Source: Metarhizium brunneum (Eukaryota > Ascomycota > Sordariomycetes > Hypocreales > Clavicipitaceae). Taken from it: a stretch of DNA of 64,000 nucleotides. A program made the position numbers and the translations under genes. The notes beneath the pieces were generated by a model. The model was not told where the DNA came from, did no database searches, and saw only the letters and a program-made list of their open reading frames with translations. This document shows, piece after piece, positions 25,401 through 35,579 of the stretch; the first letter of the stretch is position 1, and every line of letters starts with the position of its first letter. The stretch spans positions 4,402,001-4,466,000 of the forward strand of contig NC_089425.1 of the NCBI RefSeq assembly GCF_013426205.1, given 5' to 3'.

Positions 25401-27726
25401 ATTTATTTAATATTTAAGTTATTATAATATTAATAATTATTTAAGCTAATATAATTTACTTTTTTATTATAAATTTTAATAATTCTAAATTATAATAGTT
25501 TTCTTAATAATATTATAATAAAAAATATTTTTTTTTATATTATAATCTTAAAAATTAATTAATTAATAAATTCTTATTTATTAATATAAAAAAATTATAT
25601 TATAATTTATATCTAGCTTATTTATTTTAAATAATAAGTATATAAAATAATTATTAATATATTTTAATATAATAAGTTTAATATAATAATATTTTTTTAT
25701 ATTATTTAAGAAATTATTAAATATATATAAAATTTTTTTATATTAATATTTTCTTAATTAAATATTTATTTTTTAAGTTAAAATTAATAATAATATTAAA
25801 AAATTATTTTTATTATTAAAAAAAACTTAAATTTTAGTTTTTTTTTTATTTATTAATAAAATTATAAATATTATTAATATATTTTTTAAAATAAGTTTTT
25901 TTTAAGGTTTTTTAAGTAATAATTTAAAAATTTAATAAATTTTTATTTTTTTTTTATTTTATATTAATTATTTAATTTTATAAAATAAGTTATAATAACT
26001 TTTTAAAAATTTAAATTAAAATTTAAAAGTTTAATAATTTATAATTTATATATATTTTTATATAAATTATTTATAATTATAATTTTAAGTATTTTTAATA
26101 ATAATTTTTTTTTTTAATTTTATTACTTTTTTTTTTATATTAATAATTTTTAAAATTATTAATAATTTCTTATTATTTATATTTTTTTATATAAAATAAA
26201 TAAATATTTAATAATTATTTTTTTTATATTATTAATATAATATTTTTATTATTTTTTATTTAATTATAATAATTATATTAACTTTTTAAAGTATATTTTT
26301 TTTTTAGTTTTTTTTTATTTTTTAAAAATAAACTTAAATTTTATTAAAAGTATTTATATAAGCTTTTTTAATATTAGCTTAATTTTAAGGGCTTAATTAT
26401 TAAATTAAGCTTTTTTTTTAGCTTTTTTATATTAATTATATATATATTTTTATAAGTTAAATTTACTTTTATAATTATATTAAAAAATATTAATTTATTT
26501 TTTAATAAGCTTTTATATTTTATATAAATAAAATATATAATTTTTTAAGAAATATTTTTATAATATAATTTTTTATATTAATATCTAATTAGCTTATTAA
26601 TTTATTAAAAATAGAAAATTTTATAATATAATAATTTATATTACTTTTATATTTTAAGGTTTAAATTTTTTTTTAATTATAGTTTTTTTTTTTATATTTT
26701 TAAATTATTCTTAAAAAATAATTATATAAAAATCTTATATTTTTATTATTTTTATAATATTTACTTATATTAAATATTATTAATATTATAACTAAGCTTA
26801 TTTTATTAATAAAGTATTAATTTAATTAATTTTTAGTTTATTTAAAATAAAAGTATTTTTATAAAATATTATATATATTTTTATAAAGTATTATTAAAAT
26901 TTAAAGTTTTTTTAAAATATATTATTAAATTATAAAAGCTTTAAAATATTAAAAAAATTTATTATTATTATTTATTTAATAGCTTACTTTTAAGTAAAAT
27001 TAGGTTTTAGGTTTTAAAATAATTAAAAAAGTTTTTTTAATAAGTTATTATTATTTAAGCTAAATAAATTATTAAGGTTTTTAAGGTTTAATATAAATTA
27101 TATTAAAATTTTAAAGTTATAAACTTATTTTTTTATTATTTTATAAAAGTTTTTATTATTAAATAATAATAATTTTTATAAAAAATATATATAAAAATAA
27201 TTTTATATTATTAAAATAGCTTTTTTTATTAATTTATTAAGTATATAAGTTATATTTATTTACTTTTTTTAATATATTTATTTAATTAAGTTTTTAATTA
27301 TAATTTTAATTAAAATATAAAGTTTCTTAAAAATTTATTACTTTTATAAGTTTAATTTTTTTAAAATAATATATTATTAAGTAAAAAAAGCTATAATTTA
27401 CTTATAATAACTAATAATTTATAAGTAATAAATATTAATAAAATTAATATAAAATTATATTTAATTTTTAAGTTTAAACTTTATTATTTTAAGCTTTTTT
27501 TTTAAAATATTAATAATAATTATAATTTAAGCTAAAATATTTTTAAAATATATATAATAATTATAAAACTATTTAATAATAAAATTTTTTATTATTAAAT
27601 TTTATATAAATTAAGCTATTTAAAAGTATATATTTTTAATAAGTTATTTTATTACCTTTTTTATAGCTTATTAAAGTTAAATTAATTATTTTTAATTAAT
27701 ATTAATATTAATATTAATTAAATTAT

Positions 27727-28500
27727 TAAATTATAATAAAAAAATAAAAAAAAGGCTAGTTAATTACCAGGACCTACTAATAATATAATTAATAGCTATA
27801 CCTAGCTAATTAAATAATAATATATAATTAAAAAAATATTATATATATATATTATAATATATTAAATTTATTAGCTTAAAAGGTAATTTATAACCTTATA
27901 TACTAGTAAAAGCTTATAACTTTATATGTTAAAAATATATATAATAATAATAATAATTTATAATTATATAAGTTATACCCTAAAAAACTTAAAGTAATTT
28001 AATATAATATAAATTAATAAAGTCCTGACTTTTATAAAGCTTATTATTTTTCTTATAATTACCTTATTTTACTTTTATATACCTAATTTAAATAAATTAC
28101 TTTATAAATAATATAACTACTTATAGGTTTTTAGCTTTATATTACTCCCTAAAGTATTTATTAATATCAGACTTAGTTAGTAATTAATAATTATAATTAT
28201 AACTAGTATTAAAAAAGGTAATAAGCTTAATATAAGTAAATTACTTATTATAACTTTAAAAATTAAAGCTAATAAACTTAAAAAAATAATAAAAAAGTTA
28301 TTATTATAAAAAATATTAATAAGAAAAAAAATATATTATTAAAAACTAAAAATATTAAAAAGGTTAAAAAACTTAATAAAATAACTAAAAAAGTAAGAAA
28401 AAAAGAAAAAATAAAAGGGAAAATTAAGAAAAATATTATAAAGCTAGTTAATAAAAAGTAGCTTTATATTATAGTTTTCCCTCTTATTATAAAGGGATAT
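27727..28500. repeat. 770-bp repeat unit, copy 1
   Basis: Matches 62971-63726 along its whole length (shared anchors: GGCTAGTTAAT near the start, CCTACTAATAA, TTATACCCTAAAAAACTTA, TAGCTTTATATTATAGTTTTCCC near the end). It keeps more C and G than its surroundings, so it may be a younger insertion nested in the retrotransposon. ATATTAATATTAAT-like sequence flanks both ends. Confidence 0.8.
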
Positions 28501-29167
28501 TAATATTAATAAAATTAATTACTTTTTAATATTTTTTATAAGCTTAAATATAATAATATTAGATTTTATTTAGGTTATATTAATTAATTAATTAAATAAT
28601 TTAAGCTTATAAGTAAAAAGCTTTATAAATAATAATTATTTACTTATTAATATAAACTAAATTAATTAATATATTTTAAGATATATTAAATAATATTAAT
28701 AGCTTTAATATATTTTTTATTATTACTTTAAAGTTAAGTAAATTATAAATTATTTTTTATAATAATTAAAAAATTAAAATTATTATAATAAAACTTTAAA
28801 AAATTATATTATTATTAAAAAAAACTTTTAAAAAAATATTATTATTAAAAAAATTAATTAATTTATTTTTTAAAAATAAATTTTTTTTTTTTAAAAGGTT
28901 TTAATATTTTTTTTAATAATAAAATATTATTAAAATAATAATTTTTAAGATTATTATTAAATATTTATTTATTTAATTTTTAAGTAATATAAAATAAAAT
29001 AATAAAAATAATAAAAATAAAAAACTAAGTTTTATTAAATAATTAATTATTTTTTAATAATTTTAAAAAAATAAAAAAAAAAAATTTTTTAATATAAGCT
29101 TAAAAGAAAATTAAAATAATAATAAAGCTTTTAATATAAATAAAAAAAGCTTTTTTTAAAATAAAAA

Positions 29168-29425
29168 TAAATTATTTATAATAAAAATTATAATTATAAA
29201 GCTTAAAATAATATTTAATATTTAATTAATAATTTATTTTAATATTAAAAATTTTTAGTTTTTTTAAAGCTTTAAAAAATAAATAATTTTTATTTATATT
29301 AAAAAATAATTAAAAAGTTATTTTAAGTATTTAAAGCTTTTATTAGATTTTAAGCTTTTATATAATTATTATTATATTTAAGGTATAGCTTATACCTTTA
29401 TAGTAACGTGATATCTATATAATAA
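29168..29425. repeat. Right long terminal repeat
   Basis: Partner of the left repeat. Its last about 30 bp (29395-29425) keeps C/G where the left copy has T/A, giving a direct view of the transitions. The sequence returns abruptly to normal base composition after 29425. Confidence 0.85.
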
Positions 29426-30090
29426 TTATTAATCCGCGCATTGAGAAGGGCAGACAGGATCGAGGTAAGAGTGTGGAAAGGCGAGCAACAGTCTCGTGAA
29501 TCTATTCGCATGGAGCCGAGCTTGAGAATAACAATTACAACCTTCTCTGCACCGACTGTTATATTATGAAGCGGCATATCAGTCAACTGTTTGCGGCAGA
29601 GTCGACGACAGCTGTAATCTTGCACCTTTACAACTATGTTAGTCGCAAAGCATTCAACAAAGACCTGTGCGTTACAAAAGAATAATAAATAAAAGAGGCT
29701 CTGTGGAATGGACCAGATCGCATTCTCAAGACTCAGGAAGACGTACAGCCTAATTGCTTCATAAGAAAGCAAACACCAATATATTATAATGTAGCGCATT
29801 CGAGCATGTCTTTATTATTTGGGATGGATTTAGCAGACCTGTTAGGACCTGTCAGCCTGTATTCCCACAATACGAGACCACTGGAAATACGGCAAGCTGT
29901 TGGCCGTGACTGCTTCCAAAGGCGCGCGTAAAGGTTCGTCTCTCATAATTTGCGACAACATCTGGTGCCCCTTGTTGTCGGGTCCTCGAACCAAATTTTC
30001 GCAGCGGCAAAAAGGACAGCGGGTGACTATGCAGCCCACCATTTGGGGTACAGTGATCTCCATTCGGTCGTAGGATCCATGAACTTCTCC
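29426..30090. other. Spacer with an unassigned minus-strand frame
   Basis: A 133-codon minus frame (29799-29398) runs into the retrotransposon LTR. It has no recognisable domain and its end lies in the LTR, so I do not call it a gene. Otherwise nothing is seen. Confidence 0.35.
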
Positions 30091-30930
30091 TTATACAGAG
30101 ACCACCTTCTCCGGATCAAAACCAGCAGCCTGGTCAAAGTAGTACCCCCTCTGGTTGGTAATTAGCCTCAAGGGCTCGACGCCATTGCCTCGGTCAAGCG
30201 AAAAATCGCAGTTGTAATGGGTGTGCCCGAATGCCCACGCCTTGACTTTGCTGCTCTTGAAGCAAGGCTGCTCCGACATATCAGTAGCGAAAGCACTGGC
30301 GATGGAGCTTCCGGCGTGCTTTGGGTCCATGGCACGAGGATCCAGCGAAGGGCTCCAGTGCGAAAGGATGATGATGCGAACATTGGAGCGGTCCAGGTCA
30401 GCGACCTGGCGGTTGAGCCAGGCGACATCCCGTTGATGCATGTCGTTGTGGGTGTCTGTGGTCCAGTCGGTTGTCTGGTAGAAGTCGTTGATGCCCATGC
30501 CAACAGCCAGGTGTTTATCGGGAAAGATGTGAGAGAAAAGGCTGCAGCCGAGAACGACGACGTTTGTACCCGGTAGGCGGTAGGCGGCTCGGTCGAGGAG
30601 GATGAATTCCCCAAGAGACGCGTCGTCACGGGTTTCCTTCTCAAAGATGCGCAGAAGTTGAATGGTGTCGTCCCAGTTGGAGCGGTACGCCTCGTGATTG
30701 CCGGGGACAAACAGCACAGCCTTGAACTGCTTCAGCTGTCGAGCTAGAAATGCAAGGCAGTCGGTGTTGTGTGCTTCGATGTAGCCACTGTCTCCAAGGA
30801 GAGCCAAGTATGGTGCCGTGGGAGTAATGTCGAATAAGTCGTAAGTCATGGGAGACTCTAGATGTATGTCGGAGATGATCTGGACCGCCATGACGGATGA
30901 AGATGGCGCAGTCTGGGTGCTCTGACGCAT
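30091..30930 (-). CDS. Calcineurin-like metallophosphoesterase
   Basis: Intronless, 279 residues from the ATG at 30930 (good context, CAAGATGC); an ATG at 30891 gives 266. The five metallophosphoesterase blocks are in order: DIHLE (Asp-x-His), LLGDSGYIE (Gly-Asp), PGNHEAYRSNW (Gly-Asn-His-Glu), a HWSPS histidine, and GHTHYNCDF (Gly-His-x-His). These residues bind a di-metal centre that hydrolyses phosphoesters. There is no signal peptide, so it is probably cytosolic; the substrate is unknown. It is the first intact gene beyond the retrotransposon and lies next to the UstYa locus, with no evidence that it takes part in it. Confidence 0.9.
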   Translation of the reverse strand: MRQSTQTAPSSSVMAVQIISDIHLESPMTYDLFDITPTAPYLALLGDSGYIEAHNTDCLAFLARQLKQFKAVLFVPGNHEAYRSNWDDTIQLLRIFEKETRDDASLGEFILLDRAAYRLPGTNVVVLGCSLFSHIFPDKHLAVGMGINDFYQTTDWTTDTHNDMHQRDVAWLNRQVADLDRSNVRIIILSHWSPSLDPRAMDPKHAGSSIASAFATDMSEQPCFKSSKVKAWAFGHTHYNCDFSLDRGNGVEPLRLITNQRGYYFDQAAGFDPEKVVSV

Positions 30931-30999
30931 CTTGTAAAAAGAAAAAGGCACCGGTTTGTGTTTGGAGTATGTGCATAGTGTCAACTGGTGTGTCATCAC

Positions 31000-31682
31000 G
31001 CATCACGCACTGTGTTTGCTCGGGTGGAGACGGTCCGGTTGGCGTCAAAAGGCACATGCACCTACCCTAGAGCTGGTATCTTCTGCCTGCTCTGTTGGAT
31101 TTCGGCTGTGCCCAGATCTCATCAATAGCTGAACTCTATCAAGACATGTCTGGTCACACAGAGGATCTTCATCGCATTAAAGACTTCGATGTTGGAGTTA
31201 CTGAACACGGGGGCGGGAGCGCACTTGTCACCACAGCCACGCGGCTGGGGGGGAAATCCAGACGGCACTGCAATTAGTATTATCGCCCCATGAAGCACCA
31301 TACCGCACAGCTCATCCTGGCCAAAGCCAAAAGAAGGTCCTTGCTACTTACATGTGTACGGAAAGTGAGGGCCATTGTGCCAGAGCCGTGCTCTGCAGTC
31401 GCCCAGGCCTCGAGTGTTCCAGAGTCCTGTCGATGCCGAGTGCCATTTCACAACCAACAGCTTCAAAGACCAACCAACATCATCTTTGTTGCAAGTATGG
31501 AGTGCCGATGGTTACCTGCACCGGGTGACTCCGCTTCATGCCGTGTTACCCTGTTGGTTGGTGGTGCGGTCTGAGTCCTGACTGATCAATGGACTTGCTC
31601 ATTTCTATGGGCCACAACTGTTTTCACCCGTGTGAGATCAAGCTATGTTTCAATTTTTGTCACGAAAAAATCATACACGGAT
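31000..31682. other. Intergenic, nothing recognised
   Basis: Spacer between the phosphoesterase promoter and the 3' end of the minus-strand UstYa relic; no motif-bearing frame. Confidence 0.4.
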
Positions 31683-32804
31683 CTACAGATCTTCTATGGT
31701 ATAATTCCACCCGGACGGAATGTCATCCGCCACAACAGCCTCGGGATCGGGGCCCCAGCTCGTATAGTCGACAATAGCTCCATTCTCAACATGAAGCCTC
31801 CTGCTACCGAGGTTTACGGTTCGCTGAGATGCCCAATTCTGAATCTTGTCGAAATTTCGGCACATGTGAACCACTTCAAGCTCCGTCTTCGTAATCTTCT
31901 TGCTCTCCAGCCACTTGTACGTGATCAAACTGGTGTCCGAGTGGCACATGATGGATTGGCGAAGCGACTCTACAGAATGGTCTATCGTTTGATTCCATCA
32001 GTATGCGGGACGTGGAGTTTTCCAGGCGGCCAGTTTCCTTCTCACCTATGTGCAGCCATTGAATGTATTTGACTGTGCCGTCAGGGTTTGTCAACGATGT
32101 GTTGTACCGCCGGGGATAGAAGGCCATTCGAATCTGATTCTGCTTCCAGTGTAAGCTTTACTTCCAATGTCACCCAGCATCTCTGACCGAGCACCTACCA
32201 GATAGTGTAGCTGGTGGAATACGTCTAGGCCAACCATGAGGTCGTTCAACATGTATAAAAGTGCCGACTATTGAAGAGCTTAGGGCGGCTGCATCAAGAC
32301 GATGGGAGACCCTCTTACCGCCATAGAGCTCTTGCCATAATCGGTCGGTCTCGTCCGTCGGAAAGCCCTGGTATGGAGAGCTGGCGTGACTATTTCCCAG
32401 CTTGAAGAGGACGGGGACATATTCCACCGCATCTTCCGCTGGACCTTGAAGGAGGAGTTAGTCTAGGGATTTAGAAGAACGTCCGAATTGCAGCCGAATC
32501 AAAGGAAAATGGCCAGTACTTACTATAACTACCTCCTTGGTCATCGGGACTCGCCTTGCATCGGGCTGTGAATTTACCCACAATCACCAGGACAAGTGAG
32601 ACAAGAAGTATGGCATTGAGAGCCCAAGAGACAAGAACAGAATGGTTTAAAACTGCGCTTGACTCTATGGTACCACGAGCCAGAACGGTAGAAAAGAAGC
32701 GAAGAGGGCAATAGACTTTGGCTGTCATGTGCGCTGAGTCCATCATCGTCTTCGTCGCCGCCCATCTCGGCGACTGGATCTTCTTTGAAGTGGCCTAGCG
32801 ACAT
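31683..32804 (-). pseudogene. UstYa-family (DUF3328) oxidase-like gene, decaying
   Basis: Exons can be traced at about 32804..32524, 32444..32319, 32267..32199, 32142..32046 and 31981..31683. They show the UstYa plan: an N-terminal tail, one transmembrane helix (SWALNAILLVSLVLVIVGK), PAEDAVEY, the SPYQGFP and WQELY region, two HxxHC sites and a C-terminal domain. Problems are visible. The natural N-terminus from 32804 is one base out of frame with the helix, although a later ATG at 32746 avoids this. Exons 2 and 3 do not join in phase with a canonical donor. Both HxxHC cysteines are replaced, as HQLHY and HIDHS. The C-terminal 100 residues look intact. Most likely a relic; an expressed but catalytically altered paralogue is the alternative. 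It is divergent to the intact UstYa gene at 33289. Confidence 0.75.
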
Positions 32805-33288
32805 CGTGATAGCAGGCGAATATCGTTCTATGGGCGGATCGCCTGAACTTGGCGTGAAACAACTGAGAGTGTATATCGGAATTCGATTCTCGGCCAACCT
32901 CGAAGAAAGCTGCCCAATCCATTCTGCAACCCTCGCCTGGGCCCAGCGTCCTATCAAAGGGCCAGCAGGTCAATCGAAGCCAAGCCAACGCCAACTTGCA
33001 TTTGCAAGGATTGCCGTTATGACTGATCCCCGGAACAACTCGGCATTTGTGACCGTCCATTTTGGTTCGATATGCTGTACCACAAGTACTGCATATTCAT
33101 CTGTTGGTCTTCACTCCAGATGCGCCGAGACAAGTCGGAGTGTCTGTCCAAGTGACAGTCGCAAGAGTCTGCCATCGGAAGCCCTCCTTCGGGTTTCCGG
33201 CCGGTTTCGGGCGTTATCATCCCATCATCTATGATGCTGCGCTGTTGAGCTTACACGACCTCTTTCTTTCATTCTCCAAGGTCACAAG
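32805..33288. promoter_or_regulatory. Shared divergent promoter region of the two UstYa genes
   Basis: 484 bp between the two divergent start codons, with no reading frame of note. A bidirectional promoter is inferred from geometry only. A CCGGCCGG-containing stretch lies near 33196. Confidence 0.4.
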
Positions 33289-34289
33289 ATGAGCTTTTTG
33301 CCAAAGTCGATTATGGCTCCCATCTCAAGCTACGCATACACGCCCATCCCCGTCAACTTGGACCATGGAAAGTCTGAGCCATATCATTTACAGGAAGGGT
33401 TGAACGAGAATAGCACTTCAGATCTTGAACTAAGAGACCGACGACGGCAACTTTTCCTGGTCGTTTTGACCTCGCTGTCTTTACTATGTCTCATGATCTT
33501 GAGCATGGCTCTGGGGCACCTTACTGTCACCAACTCCGACTGCGGCAGACAGCTTTCCACTTGGTGTAAGTTGCATGACAGGCAGAGCATGGAATAGGAG
33601 CGGTTAACTTGTTGCTAGCACCGGCATTCGAAGCTGTCGAGTATTACCAAACGACATTTGAGGGAGAATTTCTGGCTCCGTCAGTCTGGCGAGGCCCGCC
33701 CTTTCCAGAATTGGATGAAGCATGGAACCGCATCTCCATACGAGGCACGGGGAGCTTGAGAATCGCAAAATACGATCTTTCACGGCTCAACAAATCAGCC
33801 GACGCGGAAATTACTGCCGGCTTCGGAGACGGTACGAATGATGTACAAGTTTTGCTGGAGGTCTTCCATCAGCTCCACTGTCTGGTGTGTCTGTCGTCAG
33901 ATTTTCCCCCTTCAAGCTCAATGCTTACAAGAGTCATGTTACAGAATGAAATCCGCAAGCACACCTGGCCTGAATACTACAAGTTTGACGCGCCGCCCAA
34001 GGTAGAGCGAGCGCACCTCGGTATGCCCATCACCATCTTCAAGTCAAGCCTTGATGCACCTAAGCTAACAGCTATGTGTTGATAACTTTCACAAGACCAC
34101 TGTATTGAAATGCTGCGGATAAATTTAATGTGTACGGCAGACATGACCCCAATCACAGCCAAACAAGTTTCATGGAAGAACGGAGACGCTGCCCCGGATT
34201 TCAGCACTCTGCACACATGTCGGGACTTTTCCAAGATCCTAAAGCATGTCGAGGACCACGCGGATCTTTGGGGATTCTGGGCCTCGTAA
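33289..34289 (+). CDS. UstYa-family (DUF3328) oxidase, candidate RiPP-cyclising enzyme
   Basis: Exons 33289..33565, 33619..33884, 33945..34020 and 34096..34289 give 270 residues; donors are gtaagt, gtgtgt and gtatgc, and phases agree. The N-terminus is cytosolic-type, then one helix (LFLVVLTSLSLLCLMILSMA, about residues 57-77) and a lumenal domain opening SPAFEAVEYY. Both family signatures are intact: HQLHC at 176-180 and HLDHC at 205-209, the latter followed by IEMLR and ADMTPIT. UstYa-type proteins catalyse oxidative macrocyclisation of ribosomal peptides in ustiloxin, phomopsin, cyclochlorotine and asperipin biosynthesis. The family also occurs outside RiPP loci. Here a repeat-bearing small secreted protein lies 1.3 kb downstream with no gene between, which favours a RiPP role. 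Confidence 0.9.
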
Positions 34290-34741
34290 GAGTTGGTGAT
34301 GAGACCAAGAGACACAAAACGTAGTGGCTTCCGCGATCAAAGCTGCCGCCATGTTAGATGCGATACGGCATCGCAGATAGCAGTTGCTCGCGGAAAGTCA
34401 CCAACTATACGCAGGCCGAAGTTGACACAATCTAGATAGTTCAATTGAGCCACTTTTTCCACTACTGATCGGTCCATACTCATAGCTAGTCACTTGGCTC
34501 GCTGCCATATCTTGGTAATCATTCCTAGGACGAGGATGATACACGCTTACCGCGTCACGAGTGCTGCTTCATGTGTACCGTGCTCTGTAAAACTAGAAAC
34601 TTCCCACAGACTCAACCAACAAGACGAAGTGGCAAATGTGCAGCAACCATGCGTTGCATTTGATTGTCTGGCAGTCTCGAAACCGGCAATGATGACTTGA
34701 CCAACCGCATATCCTTTTCCAGCCCCCAACATTGATCTGAT

Positions 34742-34768
34742 GGTCCGAACTTGTTTATGGTTCGGACC
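34742..34768. promoter_or_regulatory. Perfect 9-bp inverted repeat (GGTCCGAAC-N9-GTTCGGACC)
   Basis: Both arms match exactly, putting CCG and CGG 15 bp apart in opposite orientation, the arrangement bound by dimeric Zn2Cys6 regulators. It lies between the UstYa gene and the candidate precursor, about 690 bp upstream of the latter's TATA box. A terminator-type hairpin is an alternative but is unlikely this far from the UstYa stop codon. Confidence 0.5.
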
Positions 34769-34866
34769 GCTCGGCCCCCGAATTTCTTGATTCGCTGTTA
34801 AGGACGGAAGCTCTTGGCGGTGTGTTGGTCTGTGAGCATCGTAACTCAAGCCTACGGCCAATATTA

Positions 34867-35500
34867 TGCAGCACCTTTGGAACCGGGTCTCGACTGGAGG
34901 GTGCTTTGACTATATGCACGTTCGGGAAGCATCAGTTCCGTCAAGTTCCATTTCGGAGCAAAGCCAACATGCAGAAGGGTACTTCCGTTCATGTGGGAAT
35001 GGAATGACGTGGAAATGGCCAACTACCAAGGCAGAGGTGTTCACAGTGTATCATCACGCAAACGCACCTAATAGATTATGCATATTTAAAACTGAGTCCA
35101 GATTGGCAGTTGAATTGACGGCACATGTAGGACAGAACTGTCATACAATTCCGTTTAGCCATCAGGGGATAACAGGCATCGGGAGGTTGTCGTTGAAACA
35201 ACGGAGACAGAACGATGCAAAAAAATACACCCAACTATTGGCAGCTATGATCACTCCGCATATCGCGCAAGAACAGACCGAATAGCGTATGCAGCTCCGT
35301 AACGAGTCTAGATTGGTAGGCGCTTGACTATGTGCGTGTTTGGATGCAACGATATGCTTTCCTCGATATGGAGACGGGAAAAAATGGAAAGATGCCAACA
35401 TTTGAACTGTCAAGGCCGCCATGACCATGCCATACCATCGCGGCCCTTTGTCATCTATAAATCCAGCAACCTGCACCTCTTCCTAGCTGCTCTACTCAGT
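34867..35500 (+). repeat. Diverged 211-bp tandem repeat, three copies
   Basis: Copies begin near 34867, 35079 and 35290, each opening with ATGCA and sharing a block like GAGTC.AGATTGG..G....TTGAC. The ends of the first two units also match (CGCAA...CA...ATAG before the next ATGCA). Identity is about 60-75% in the best blocks. The array ends at the promoter of the candidate precursor gene. Confidence 0.55.
35456..35462 (+). promoter_or_regulatory. TATA box of the candidate RiPP precursor
   Basis: TATAAAT lies 124 bp upstream of the start codon at 35580, followed by a C/T-rich leader. Confidence 0.6.
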
Positions 35501-35579
35501 CTCCTCACAACCATACAAGCCGTCGAGCCACCCTGAAAAAGAATACAACCACACCAGCCAAGAACCTGAACACAGCAAG

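Larger units (their letters stand above)
22150..29425. mobile_element. RIP-degraded LTR retrotransposon
   Basis: About 7.3 kb bounded by near-identical direct repeats of about 260 bp. The whole interval is almost pure A+T: surviving G/C sits mainly in AAGCTT, AGCT and AGGTTT contexts, and CA/TG dinucleotides are nearly absent, which is what heavy CpA-to-TpA RIP leaves. No frame of 60 codons exists between 22110 and 29398, so no gag or pol can be read and the superfamily cannot be set. Element orientation is unknown. A less eroded 770-bp segment lies inside at 27727-28500. Confidence 0.85.

Noticed and set aside
22150..29425. Centromere or mitochondrial DNA as explanation of the AT block
   Set aside because: Direct terminal repeats at both ends and transition-type differences fit a RIP-mutated retrotransposon; no mitochondrial gene or tRNA is visible.
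29398..29799. 133-codon minus-strand frame
   Set aside because: Runs into the retrotransposon LTR and shows no recognisable domain or splice structure.
33566..33618. Apparent break between two plus-strand UstYa frames
   Set aside because: It is a normal intron (GTAAGT...GCTAG) that joins the frames in phase.
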